Of a DNA stretch of 21,231 nucleotides, positions 1 through 7,628 are shown one piece after another. How positions within the stretch are numbered: the stretch's first letter is position 1; every line of letters begins with the position of its first letter. The stretch comes from Nitrospinaceae bacterium. Its GTDB lineage: Bacteria > Nitrospinota > Nitrospinia > Nitrospinales > VA-1. Position numbers and translations under genes: made by a program. Location: contig DUAA01000156.1 of the NCBI GenBank assembly GCA_012961055.1, forward strand, positions 1 through 21,231. Reading direction: 5' to 3'. The notes beneath the pieces are model-generated. The model made no database searches and was not told the origin of the DNA. It saw nothing but the letters and a program-made list of their open reading frames with translations.

Positions 1-363
1 TTTGGTTATTTATCCTACACTATAAATAGCCATAAATACTATTATGGATTCAGAATTTATAACCTTATTGGTCATTTGTCAATATAAATCAGGTTCTTTC
101 CTTAACCCTGATCAAACACAGGTTTATTATATTAAAAATATAGAGTTTTTTATTCTGGTAAAATATTGTATTACAAGGAGTTTATTGAGAGTCTCTGTGG
201 GGTCTTTCGGTTTTTTTATTAATGTGTTTGTTTGTTGTTTTTTTGCTTAGGTTAAGGTGCGTCTCCTAAAATCCTCTTTGTAATGAAAACTGGAATAATT
301 GTTTCAAATTTGTATAATGAGCCAATGTTACAATCGCCAGCGTTTAAATAATAATTTAAAAAT
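1..363. other. AT-rich intergenic region, no convincing gene
   Basis: This left-edge stretch is very AT-rich with long T runs. A 68-codon open frame (44-250, plus) has low-complexity, Phe/Val-rich composition, no ribosome binding site and no recognisable family, so I do not call it. No hairpin followed by a T run strong enough for a terminator was found. The last ~60 bases carry a possible -10 box for the DUF2203 gene. Confidence 0.6.
313..318 (+). promoter_or_regulatory. Candidate -10 box upstream of the DUF2203 gene
   Basis: A perfect TATAAT lies 45 bases before the ATG at 364 and is preceded directly by TG. The best -35 partner at 17-base spacing (CTGGAA, 290-295) matches only half of the consensus. 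In such AT-rich DNA a chance match is quite possible. Confidence 0.35.
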
Positions 364-756
364 ATGTCTTCAAATATGTCTTCAAAAATATTTTTTACTT
401 TGGATGAAGCAAACTCCCTGATTCCCAAACTGCTTGACTGGGTTCCTGCGATTCAAAATTTATCCGTTTCAATGAGAAGGGATTTCCCAGATATCAGCAA
501 TGCTCATGAAAAAGCCAAATGGAATGGTGGAAGTAATGAGGGCGCGGCTTACTTGAGCGTGGTTATGCAATATAACGATATTATTCAGCAAATCGAGTCT
601 GCGGGTTGTGAGGTCAAGGGGATTAACGAGGGGTTAGTGGATTTCCCTTCAATTCGAGATGGACGTGAGGTTTATCTTTGTTGGAGAATGCCCGAACAAG
701 AGATACGGTTCTGGCATGATATTCATTCTGGTTTTGCCGGGCGTCAACCTGTTTAG
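364..756 (+). CDS. DUF2203 family protein
   Basis: A 130-residue protein of unknown biochemical role, matching the DUF2203 family along its length. The family hallmarks are visible: an N-terminal F-T-x-x-E-A-x-x-L-I-P segment (about residues 11-22), a central G-C-x-V-K-G-I-N-x-G-L-V-D-F-P segment (about 80-95), and a C-terminal L-C-W followed by E-x-E-I-x-F-W-H and G-F-A-G-R-Q-P (about 105-129). The usual Gly-Glu after the Cys-Trp pair is replaced by M-P-E-Q. Two in-frame ATGs (364 and 376) within a short duplication (ATGTCTTCAA) compete as starts. Neither has a Shine-Dalgarno sequence, so the start is uncertain by four codons. The stop overlaps the stop of the convergent hisN by three bases. 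Family assignment is by recognition of conserved motifs, and no function can be given. Confidence 0.9.
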   Translation: MSSNMSSKIFFTLDEANSLIPKLLDWVPAIQNLSVSMRRDFPDISNAHEKAKWNGGSNEGAAYLSVVMQYNDIIQQIESAGCEVKGINEGLVDFPSIRDGREVYLCWRMPEQEIRFWHDIHSGFAGRQPV

Positions 757-1532
757 CTTTTATTTTTTTCTGCAATAATTTTTCGTATTTGTTGGACGAG
801 TTTGGAGTTACCCACCACAGCGGTTCCGTCTTCAATGCTGGCTTTGTTGCCTGCAAAGTTTGCGAACCGACCCCCTGCTTCCTCAATCAAAATTTTACAA
901 GGGGCGTAGTCCCATATTTTAGCGAGGGGGTCTACCATCACGTCGGCAACGCCTCTTATTGCCATCAAATGACCAAAAGCATCAGGGTAGGTTCTTACAA
1001 TTCCAGCTTCCCGATTCAGGCGATTGAAAAGGTAGGTGTGTTTTTCACTACGAAAACAATAATGGTCTGCTACTGCGATAAAAGCCCCTTTTAATTTAGT
1101 GTGAGAAGAAGCCCTGAGTGGATTACCGTTTGCGAAAGCACCTTGTCCTTTAACAGCCCAAGCCGATTCGCCCAGGGCGGGGAGTTCGATAATGCCCAAT
1201 ACCGGATTCTTGTTGTGGAGAAGAGCTATCATAGATGCGAAAAGAGGCAGCCCTCTTATAAATGACCGGGTTCCATCTATGGGATCGATAGTCCAAACCC
1301 ATTCGGCATCCGGGTTTTGGTCTCCAAACTCTTCACCTATGATCCCGTGGTCAGGGAAATACTTGGAAATTTTTTTGCGCAGAATTTCTTCAGCATTACG
1401 GTCAGCGATGGTGACAGGACTTTGGTCTGATTTGAGATCTACAGAAAACTCTCCCCGATACCATTTTAAAACTTCTGCTGTCGCAGGTTTCATGAAGGAT
1501 AGTGCCGTGTCTTTAACTTCGAGTAAATTCAT
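753..1532 (-). CDS. hisN: Histidinol-phosphatase, inositol-monophosphatase family (HisN type)
   Basis: A 259-residue soluble phosphatase of the Mg-dependent inositol monophosphatase superfamily. It would dephosphorylate histidinol phosphate in histidine biosynthesis. The metal-binding motifs are all present: S-D-x-S-P-V-T-x-A-D (35-44), G-E-E (66-68), the W-x-I-D-P-I-D-G-T block (80-88, ligands D83 and D86), and W-D (207-208) followed by E-E-A-G-G. Length is typical. The T-R-S-F-I-R-G segment after the D-G-T motif favours the histidinol-phosphatase subgroup over inositol or FBPase-like members. Substrate is still inferred, and a general phosphatase acting on inositol phosphate or PAP is the alternative. 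The start at 1532 has no clear Shine-Dalgarno. It is transcribed away from the SUMF1-like gene and converges on DUF2203. No other his genes are in the window. Confidence 0.85.
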   Translation of the reverse strand: MNLLEVKDTALSFMKPATAEVLKWYRGEFSVDLKSDQSPVTIADRNAEEILRKKISKYFPDHGIIGEEFGDQNPDAEWVWTIDPIDGTRSFIRGLPLFASMIALLHNKNPVLGIIELPALGESAWAVKGQGAFANGNPLRASSHTKLKGAFIAVADHYCFRSEKHTYLFNRLNREAGIVRTYPDAFGHLMAIRGVADVMVDPLAKIWDYAPCKILIEEAGGRFANFAGNKASIEDGTAVVGNSKLVQQIRKIIAEKNKS

Positions 1533-1596
1533 GGTTTATATAACTTTATGATTCAGAAGACTTCTGAGAAAGAGGACCGGGTCGAGGAAAATATCG

Positions 1597-1624
1597 TTGC
1601 ATTAATCACTGTTTAAATTATAAT
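1597..1624 (+). promoter_or_regulatory. Candidate promoter for the SUMF1-like gene
   Basis: In the 145-base divergent spacer between hisN and the SUMF1-like gene, TTGCAT (1597-1602) and a perfect TATAAT (1619-1624) are separated by 16 bases. This would start transcription about 45 bases before the ATG at 1678. The -35 box is only half-matched, so this is tentative. Confidence 0.35.
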
Positions 1625-1677
1625 CGTCCATTCATTTAAAATAAAAAATTATTCCTTTATATACAGGCTTTAAAAAT

Positions 1678-2571
1678 ATGCGTGACAAGAATTTAATGAT
1701 TGGGGTTATAGGTTGCTTCCTAATCGCTATTATATTTGTACTGGTCATCGTCTGGGAGATTAAGAAATCTATCGAGCACGATACGAGAGTACAACAAATG
1801 GCGAAAAAAGCCAATGATGTCGAAGTGGCTGATAATCGGGACTTCAGTATTTATGAGACCCTCATTGGCGATGACGGACGGGAAATGATTTTGGTGCCAG
1901 AAGGTATTTTCTCTCGAGGCTCCGACTCCGGCGGGTTTGACGAAAAACCCATGCAGGAAATCTATCTGGACGCTTTTTATGTGGACAAGTATGAGGTGAG
2001 TGTAGAAGCGTATAACATATACCGCAAGGTGACTGATTACGTTGAGCCATCGGTTCCATTTTTTCAAGGTGACCATGACTTGATGAAGATTGATAAGAAT
2101 GCTGTCGTTGGAGTGTCCTGGAATGATGCGACCAACTTCTGTACCTGGGCTGGTAAAAGGCTTTTGACCGAGGCCGAGTGGGAAAAAGCGGCACGCGGAA
2201 CTCATGGACTTAAGTTCCCATGGGGAAACAAGATCCTTCAAAAGCGTGCAAACCTTGCCGGTACGGGTGATGGATATGCATATATGTCCCCAGTAGGTAA
2301 TTACCCTATGGGGCGGAGCGTGTATGGAGTTTATGATATGGCAGGGAACGTTTCGGAGTGGGTCGCAGATTTCTATGACCAGTTTTATTATAATAATGCT
2401 CCCATGATGAATCCTCCTGGTCCTGAAAACAAAAAAAACCGGGTATTTAGAGGTGGCTCATGGGATGCCAGGAGTGTAGATATCCGTACCTCTAAACGTT
2501 TTGCTGCATCTCCAGGAAGGAAGGATAGTATTCTGGGTTTCCGCTGTGGACGTTCTAAAAACCCCAAATAA
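1678..2571 (+). CDS. Membrane-anchored SUMF1/FGE-fold protein lacking the catalytic cysteines
   Basis: A 297-residue protein. Residues 6-26 form one hydrophobic helix that would anchor it in the inner membrane with the rest facing the periplasm. Residues about 65-292 form a formylglycine-generating-enzyme/SUMF1 (C-type-lectin-like) domain. The hallmarks are M-I-L-V-P-E-G near the start, V-x-x-Y-x-V-D-K-Y-E-V-S, V-S-W-N-D-A-x-x-F-C-x-W-A-G-K-R-L-L-T-E-A-E-W-E-K-A, D-M-A-G-N-V-S-E-W-V, R-G-G-S-W (258-262) and a final G-F-R-C (287-290). In true FGEs a Cys pair follows the G-G-S-[WY] motif. Here the aligned positions are Ala264 and Ile269, so sulfatase-type formylglycine formation is unlikely. 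Related members act as non-catalytic binding modules or in EgtB/PvdO-type proteins. No sulfatase gene is nearby. It probably opens a plus-strand run continuing to mlaA. Shine-Dalgarno is weak. Confidence 0.85.
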   Translation: MRDKNLMIGVIGCFLIAIIFVLVIVWEIKKSIEHDTRVQQMAKKANDVEVADNRDFSIYETLIGDDGREMILVPEGIFSRGSDSGGFDEKPMQEIYLDAFYVDKYEVSVEAYNIYRKVTDYVEPSVPFFQGDHDLMKIDKNAVVGVSWNDATNFCTWAGKRLLTEAEWEKAARGTHGLKFPWGNKILQKRANLAGTGDGYAYMSPVGNYPMGRSVYGVYDMAGNVSEWVADFYDQFYYNNAPMMNPPGPENKKNRVFRGGSWDARSVDIRTSKRFAASPGRKDSILGFRCGRSKNPK

Positions 2572-2644
2572 TCCGCTTAAGTGGGGAAGTAGGTAGCTGG
2601 CTCGGAATGTTTGCCCGCAGCATAAAGTGATTGCAAGTTACCAT

Positions 2645-2657
2645 CGGAGGTTCTCCG
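2645..2657. repeat. Short perfect palindrome (CGGAG-GTT-CTCCG)
   Basis: A five-base-pair stem with a three-base loop lies in the spacer before the spermidine-synthase-like gene. The same stem sequence recurs at 2742-2754 with loop GCG. No T run follows, so it does not look like an intrinsic terminator. It resembles REP-type degenerate palindromic repeats. Confidence 0.5.
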
Positions 2658-2721
2658 CCCACTGGACTTGGGTCCAACGATTATTAGCTTGTTAGCCTGT
2701 GAAACTGTTTCCCAAAATATA

Positions 2722-5700
2722 ATGACTTTGCAAGTATCCCGCGGAGGCGCTCCGCTTCGAATTTGGGTTTTCCTGTTTTTTTTCGTTTCCGGTGCGACCG
2801 GGCTGATCTATGAAGTCGTGTGGACCCGTTTGCTCACCTTGGTGATGGGCAATACGCACTATTCCGTTTCCACTGTTCTCACTGCATTCATGGGGGGGTT
2901 GGCCCTGGGGAGTTATGCCGGGGGCAGGCTGATTGACAGAAAGTTTAATCCATTAATGGCCTATGCTTTTCTGGAAGCAGGAATCGGACTGTATTGCCTG
3001 CTTATTCCTAGTTTGATTGAATTAGTTTTCCCCGTATTTCAGGGGGTTTATCTCAATTGGGACAATTCCTACACCCAAGCCAGCCTAGTTAAGTTTCTTA
3101 TTTGTGTTGCAATATTGATCGTCCCTGCCACTTTTATGGGTGCGACCCTGCCAGTACTCAGTAAGTTTGTTTCTCGTGATGAAGCCGATATTGGAAAAGA
3201 TGTGGGAACGTTGTATTCGATCAATACATTTGGCGCGGTTTTTGGGGCCTGGGCTTCTGCTTTTATTTTTATGCGACTTTGGGGTATCCAATCCACGATC
3301 TGGATGACGGCCCTGTTAAATATTGCTATTGCTGTTATAATTATTCTGGTTTTTAAACCCCCTCTAAAAGGTTCAACCAGTATTGAAACGGAGTATCCTC
3401 TTCCCCCTCTGGATAAAAGAGAGAAACTAATTCTCTTTAGTTTTGCGCTATCTGGCATGGTGGCTTTGATATACCAGATTGCTTGGAATCGTATTTTATC
3501 CCTTGTACTGGGTTCCTCTATTTATGCTTTTAGTCTGATTCTGACTGTCTTTATTTTTGGGCTGGCATTGGGGACAGTGAGTTTTTCCAGGCTCCTATCC
3601 AAATTCGAAGATTTGATGAAGGCCTATGGGATCACTCAAATTATAATAGGGCTTTCTGCTCTTTTAATTATTCCACAATTTGAAAACATCCCTTTTGTAA
3701 ATCGCTGGGTATATGAAAATTTTGGGCAGCAATTTGAGTTCATTCAACTAACAAACTTCTTGATCATTTTTGTACTTCTTATTATCCCTACTTTTTTTAT
3801 GGGTGCTCAGTTTCCACTGGTCATTAAAATGGTGGTACGAAAAAGGCAAACTCTGGGCCGCCATGTAGGACGGGTATATGCCTGCAATACCCTTGGTGCC
3901 ATTGTAGGATCTTTTCTGGCTGGTTTTATAATGATACCTGGTTTTGGAATACAGGCCACTCTTGTTAGCGGGGTATTCCTGAATGTTCTGTTGGGAATGA
4001 CTATACTCATGTTGGGGGCTCGACTAAACCTTAATCTGAAGGTTTATGTGCTGCCTGCTGTTGTGATTTTTTGTTTGTTTACGGCAAAATCGATGGGACC
4101 TTGGGATACATCTGTGATTTCCAGTGGCTCTTTTATGCCTTACCGTATTGCAGATCTTAAAGAAGCAGAGATGAAGAAAAATAAGATCCTTTTCTTTAAA
4201 GAGGGGATGCATACCACTGTGACCACTGAGCTTTCGGTGTCAGGGAATATTTTTCTACGTGTAAACGGAAAGACCGATGCCTCTCTGGCTCTTGATATGA
4301 GAACGCAATTGTTATCGGGCTACCTTCCTATGTTGTTTCATCCTGATCCCAAATCCGCTTTGGTAATAGGGCAGGGCAGCGGAATTACTCTGGGCGCGGT
4401 GGAACAGTTTCCTGTTAATGAAATCACCCTCGTAGAAATTTCTCCTGCGGTCATTGCAGGTTCTCGATTCTTTGATCCTTTTAATCACTATGCTCTGGAT
4501 GACAAGAGAGTAACTGTCAAGCTCGAAGACGGTCGCAATCATATAGCCCTATCAGAAATGACCTATGATGTGATTGTCTCTGAACCTTCCAATCCCTGGA
4601 TCTCAGGAGTAGGGGCTTTATTTACCGTTGATTTTTTTCAACTGATGAAGAAGCGTTTGAACCCCGATGGAGTTGCTTGCATTTGGGTTCATACCAATAT
4701 GTCTCCAGATAGTTTTAAGTCCATTATTCGATCATTCAGTAAAGAGTTTGCCTTTGTGACTATGTGGGAGTCCATCGCGGGAGACGACTACCTTTTGATT
4801 GGGTCTGAAAAGAAATATGAATTGTCGTATAAAAAAGTCCTGCAATATTTGTCGAACGAAACAGTGGGCCGCGATTTGCATCGAATTGGTATTAACAGTA
4901 TTTCCGACCTATTAAGCCTGATGATTATGTCCCGGGAAAAGTTACTTGAGTTCAGCGCTTCGGCTCCCTTGCATACGGATGATAATTCCTTGCTGGAATT
5001 CAATGCCCCAAAATATGTATATAAAGACGAACGGGCGGTTTTGGTCAGACAGTTGACACCCTTTATTAAAATGGAGCCTAAATTTGTCGCCTTTTCCAAT
5101 ACAGATGTTGAAGTTCGCAAAAAGGTAATGAAAACTCTTTCTAAGTTGCAACGGTCTGAAAGTCAAATTGAAGATATTAAAAATAAAGCAAAACTGGGGA
5201 GGCTTTTGGACCAGGCAGTAGAAGCATATAATGTGGGTGACATCAGTAGGGCTCTTAATAATTACCAGCAGATTTTGAAGCTGGACCCTGATCATGTGAT
5301 GACTTATTACAATATGGGTAATATTTTTCAAGAACTGCAACGGGTGGATCAAGCTGAGTCCGCATACATAAACACTCTTAGGATCAACCCGTTCTACGTG
5401 TTTGGCACCGTGAGTCTGGCCCAGCTCTATATATTTTCTGGCCAGCCAGATAAGGCCATCACTGTTCTACGTGACACATTAAAATGGTACGCAGGGGATC
5501 AAGATGTGAGTTTGTATTTGGGGTTGGCGTATGCGTTTAAAAAAGATCCCGAAAAAGCCATTCACGAATTTAAAAAATCATTGGAATGGGATCCGGATTT
5601 TCCTCCGGCTCACTATTATCTGGGCGTTCAATATAAAGCATGGAACCCTGAGTTGGCGAAAAGACATTTGCAAGCATTTTTGGAATTAGCACCATTGCGA

Positions 5701-5754
5701 CCAGGTTATGAGAACCTGTTACCAAAGGCAGAAAAAATATTAAAGAAACTTTAA
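2722..5754 (+). CDS. Polytopic membrane protein with spermidine-synthase-like and TPR domains
   Basis: A 1010-residue inner-membrane fusion protein. Residues about 12-210 and 232-435 are two copies of a 6-7-helix module, each opening with an S-G-x-x-x-L-I-Y-[EQ]-x-x-W-x-R motif and a G-L-A-L-G-[ST] motif, so the membrane part is an internal duplication. Another hydrophobic segment sits near 440-455. Residues about 505-720 are a Rossmann methyltransferase-like spermidine synthase domain: the nucleotide-binding loop is G-Q-G-S-G (550-554), an acidic V-E-I-S-P follows (E572), then E-D-G-R. The catalytic region reads S-E-P-S-N-P-W (620-626), where Asp residues are expected in true aminopropyltransferases. 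From about 827 to the end are at least four TPRs. This architecture is known from environmental bacteria; its substrate is unknown. ATG 2722 is chosen because homology begins 12 residues later. An in-frame TTG at 2668 would add 18 residues. Neither has a good ribosome binding site. Confidence 0.85.
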   Translation: MTLQVSRGGAPLRIWVFLFFFVSGATGLIYEVVWTRLLTLVMGNTHYSVSTVLTAFMGGLALGSYAGGRLIDRKFNPLMAYAFLEAGIGLYCLLIPSLIELVFPVFQGVYLNWDNSYTQASLVKFLICVAILIVPATFMGATLPVLSKFVSRDEADIGKDVGTLYSINTFGAVFGAWASAFIFMRLWGIQSTIWMTALLNIAIAVIIILVFKPPLKGSTSIETEYPLPPLDKREKLILFSFALSGMVALIYQIAWNRILSLVLGSSIYAFSLILTVFIFGLALGTVSFSRLLSKFEDLMKAYGITQIIIGLSALLIIPQFENIPFVNRWVYENFGQQFEFIQLTNFLIIFVLLIIPTFFMGAQFPLVIKMVVRKRQTLGRHVGRVYACNTLGAIVGSFLAGFIMIPGFGIQATLVSGVFLNVLLGMTILMLGARLNLNLKVYVLPAVVIFCLFTAKSMGPWDTSVISSGSFMPYRIADLKEAEMKKNKILFFKEGMHTTVTTELSVSGNIFLRVNGKTDASLALDMRTQLLSGYLPMLFHPDPKSALVIGQGSGITLGAVEQFPVNEITLVEISPAVIAGSRFFDPFNHYALDDKRVTVKLEDGRNHIALSEMTYDVIVSEPSNPWISGVGALFTVDFFQLMKKRLNPDGVACIWVHTNMSPDSFKSIIRSFSKEFAFVTMWESIAGDDYLLIGSEKKYELSYKKVLQYLSNETVGRDLHRIGINSISDLLSLMIMSREKLLEFSASAPLHTDDNSLLEFNAPKYVYKDERAVLVRQLTPFIKMEPKFVAFSNTDVEVRKKVMKTLSKLQRSESQIEDIKNKAKLGRLLDQAVEAYNVGDISRALNNYQQILKLDPDHVMTYYNMGNIFQELQRVDQAESAYINTLRINPFYVFGTVSLAQLYIFSGQPDKAITVLRDTLKWYAGDQDVSLYLGLAYAFKKDPEKAIHEFKKSLEWDPDFPPAHYYLGVQYKAWNPELAKRHLQAFLELAPLRPGYENLLPKAEKILKKL
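2741..2755. repeat. Perfect palindrome inside the 5' end of the fusion gene
   Basis: GCGGAG and CTCCGC form a six-base-pair stem with a GCG loop, beginning 19 bases after the ATG at 2722. Its core stem CGGAG/CTCCG is identical to the palindrome at 2645-2657, 97 bases upstream. In frame it encodes S-R-G-G-A-P-L-R, immediately before the first membrane helix. Confidence 0.5.
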
Positions 5755-5837
5755 ACGCAAAACTGGTATAATTCGTTGCTGTTATTGTCAGTGATCCTGC
5801 CAGAAAAACTATTCCAGTAACTAGAGACTAAAAACTG

Positions 5838-6572
5838 ATGCCCGGAAAAATTAAAGCTCTGTGGTCCTTTTGTATGATTATCGTTGTCGTTGGCTTTTTG
5901 TATCTTGCTTTTAAAGGTGAAATGGAAGAAGCCCAAGAACTGTCTGAAGTAGCATTTCAGGAAGCATCTAAAGACCGCAAAAAAATTGACGCGAAAACAA
6001 TTCAAATAGACCCACTTAAATTAGTTAAAGAACTGAATGCGATGGGTAAATATCAAGAGGCTGTGGAAATAGCCCAGAAGGCTGGCGAAAGGAATCCTGA
6101 CCATGCTCTAATGCAGACTTGGTGGGGGATTTCCCTGGTGAAATTGGGCAAAAGAGCGGAAGCAATTAGACATTTTACCCTAGCTGCAAAAAAGGACCCC
6201 ACCGATGAAAAAGCTCATTTATATTGGGGGTTGACCCTGGCAATGGATAAAAAATTCAAAGATGCGATTGGCCATTACCAAACAGTGCTTGAGATCAACC
6301 CCGAGCACAGTAATGCTTATGCTTATTTGGGAGCTTCTCTAGGCGCCATGGGAAAGTTGGAAGAAGCCGTTTCCAAATTGGAAGAAAGTCTAGTGTTGAA
6401 CAAGTTCAACAAACAGGCCTATGAAATTATTATTGAGGTTTTATCCAAGCAACAAAAATATGAGCACGCTTGGGGAATGATTCGAAAAGCTAGGGCGAAT
6501 AACATTTCTCTACAAGAGGGCTTGATAGACCGTTTATCAAAAACTTTTCCTGAGCCGGCAGGTTTGAAATAG
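5838..6572 (+). CDS. Membrane-anchored TPR protein
   Basis: A 244-residue protein. It has a short basic N-terminus and a single hydrophobic helix (residues 7-25, ending in aromatic and basic residues), which suggests an inner-membrane anchor with the TPRs in the periplasm. From about residue 58 to 227 there are about five tetratricopeptide repeats. Typical TPR consensus residues are clear, for example G-x-x-L-x-x-x-G-K-x-x-E-A-I-x-x-[FY] followed by a D-P or N-P turn. TPRs bind other proteins, and no enzymatic domain is present. It follows the spermidine-synthase-like/TPR fusion by 83 bases on the same strand and ends in the same kind of repeats, so joint function or co-transcription is plausible but unproven. 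The Shine-Dalgarno is weak. The partner cannot be named from sequence. Confidence 0.85.
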   Translation: MPGKIKALWSFCMIIVVVGFLYLAFKGEMEEAQELSEVAFQEASKDRKKIDAKTIQIDPLKLVKELNAMGKYQEAVEIAQKAGERNPDHALMQTWWGISLVKLGKRAEAIRHFTLAAKKDPTDEKAHLYWGLTLAMDKKFKDAIGHYQTVLEINPEHSNAYAYLGASLGAMGKLEEAVSKLEESLVLNKFNKQAYEIIIEVLSKQQKYEHAWGMIRKARANNISLQEGLIDRLSKTFPEPAGLK

Positions 6573-6707
6573 CACAGAGAGTATTTATTAGGGCCTTGCA
6601 AGATCTTATGAGTTGTGTCAAAATCGGCCCCGTTGAGGGGAACTTCTTGAATTTGCAAGAGTTGGTTTGAATTGTTAGCTGGCACTACTGGTTTTATAAT
6701 TGTTGTT

Positions 6708-6712
6708 AGGGA
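6708..6712 (+). promoter_or_regulatory. Ribosome binding site that fixes the mlaA start
   Basis: AGGGA lies seven bases before the GTG at 6720. This argues for that GTG over the upstream in-frame TTG at 6672, and it gives a protein that begins directly with a signal peptide. Confidence 0.6.
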
Positions 6713-6719
6713 CGTATTG

Positions 6720-7628
6720 GTGAAAAATTTTAAAAAAGTTGGTGAATGGTTTTTGGTAATGTTTTTGGTCCTTGGGCTCTCGTCTTTTTCCTCGGCTAAT
6801 GACACGAATTATAGTTCCAATTTGTCTCACCACTTCGTAAACGAAACTGGTGAAGATGTTTATGTGCAAACTTCTGAAATTACCATCAAGCTTGAAAAGA
6901 GCATTCCTAAAAGTTCATCATTTCCCGTCGACACAGCCCAGGGAATAACCAAACCATTTGAATACTCAGATCCGTTTGAAGGTTTAGAAGACCCTTTCGC
7001 TGGAGATACTGAGGACCTTCCCGTAATGTCTGACCCTTTTGAGGGTTATAACCGCTGGATGTTCGATGTCAATGACACCATATACGATAGTGTGTTGGAG
7101 CCTGTAGCAAGAGGTTACCGGGATGCTATTCATCAGGATCTTCGGTTGGGAATTAAAAATTTCTTCTCTAATCTCATGTCCCCTGTCAAATTAGTAAGCA
7201 GCTTGATTCAGTTAGATTTTGAAAAAACTGGCCGGGTTCTTGTGCGAGTATTGATCAATACAACATTTGGGATAGGTGGTCTGGCGGATGTGGCTGGAGA
7301 GGAATATGGTATCCATAATGTTAATGAAGACATGGATCAGGCTTTGGGTTCTTACGGGGTTCCAACAGGGCCCTATATAGTTTTGCCTTTTTTCGGGCCT
7401 TCTACGGCACGAAACGTAATTGGATCGTTTGTTGACTCTTTTATGAAGCCTACTTTTTTTCTTGACCCTGGTGTAGAAGTTACGGTGGGCATTACGGTTG
7501 AGGAAAATATTAATTCTGCCTCGTTTATTGTCGATGATAAAAAAGAATTAGAAGCGGGTGCTCTTGACGAATACGAAAGCATGCGTGATTTTTATCATCA
7601 ATATCGCCATAGCTTATTGAAGAAATAG
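6720..7628 (+). CDS. mlaA: MlaA/VacJ family outer-membrane phospholipid-trafficking protein
   Basis: A 302-residue MlaA homologue from the GTG start. MlaA sits in the outer membrane and removes mislocalised phospholipids for return to the inner membrane through MlaC and the MlaFEDB transporter. The family signature D-P-F-E-G-Y-N-R-x-M-F-x-x-N-D lies about residues 105-120. Further down are N-F-F-S-N-L-x-x-P, R-x-L-x-N-T-T-x-G-I-G-G-L-x-D-V-A, and L-G-x-Y-G-V-P-x-G-P-Y-x-V-L-P-F-F-G-P-S. The N-terminus is a signal peptide (V-K-N-F-K-K, hydrophobic core, then S-S-A). There is no lipobox Cys, and I see no Cys in the protein, although MlaA is usually a lipoprotein. A linker of about 80 residues before the domain contains two extra copies of the D-P-F-[EA]-G motif. 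No other mla genes are in the window. Confidence 0.9.
   Translation: MKNFKKVGEWFLVMFLVLGLSSFSSANDTNYSSNLSHHFVNETGEDVYVQTSEITIKLEKSIPKSSSFPVDTAQGITKPFEYSDPFEGLEDPFAGDTEDLPVMSDPFEGYNRWMFDVNDTIYDSVLEPVARGYRDAIHQDLRLGIKNFFSNLMSPVKLVSSLIQLDFEKTGRVLVRVLINTTFGIGGLADVAGEEYGIHNVNEDMDQALGSYGVPTGPYIVLPFFGPSTARNVIGSFVDSFMKPTFFLDPGVEVTVGITVEENINSASFIVDDKKELEAGALDEYESMRDFYHQYRHSLLKK

Noticed and set aside
187..216. GAGAGTCTC followed by a T run as a terminator
   Set aside because: The dyad leaves a one-base loop and the T run is separated from it by a G-rich segment, so it would not form an intrinsic terminator.
44..250. 68-codon plus-strand open frame near the left edge
   Set aside because: Low-complexity Phe/Val-rich translation in AT-rich DNA, no Shine-Dalgarno, no recognisable family.
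753..756. Overlapping stops of the DUF2203 and hisN genes as evidence of antisense regulation
   Set aside because: Short 3' overlaps between convergent genes are common, and nothing else suggests regulation.
1678..2571. Calling this gene a functional sulfatase-activating formylglycine-generating enzyme
   Set aside because: Both active-site cysteine positions are non-Cys and no sulfatase is present nearby.
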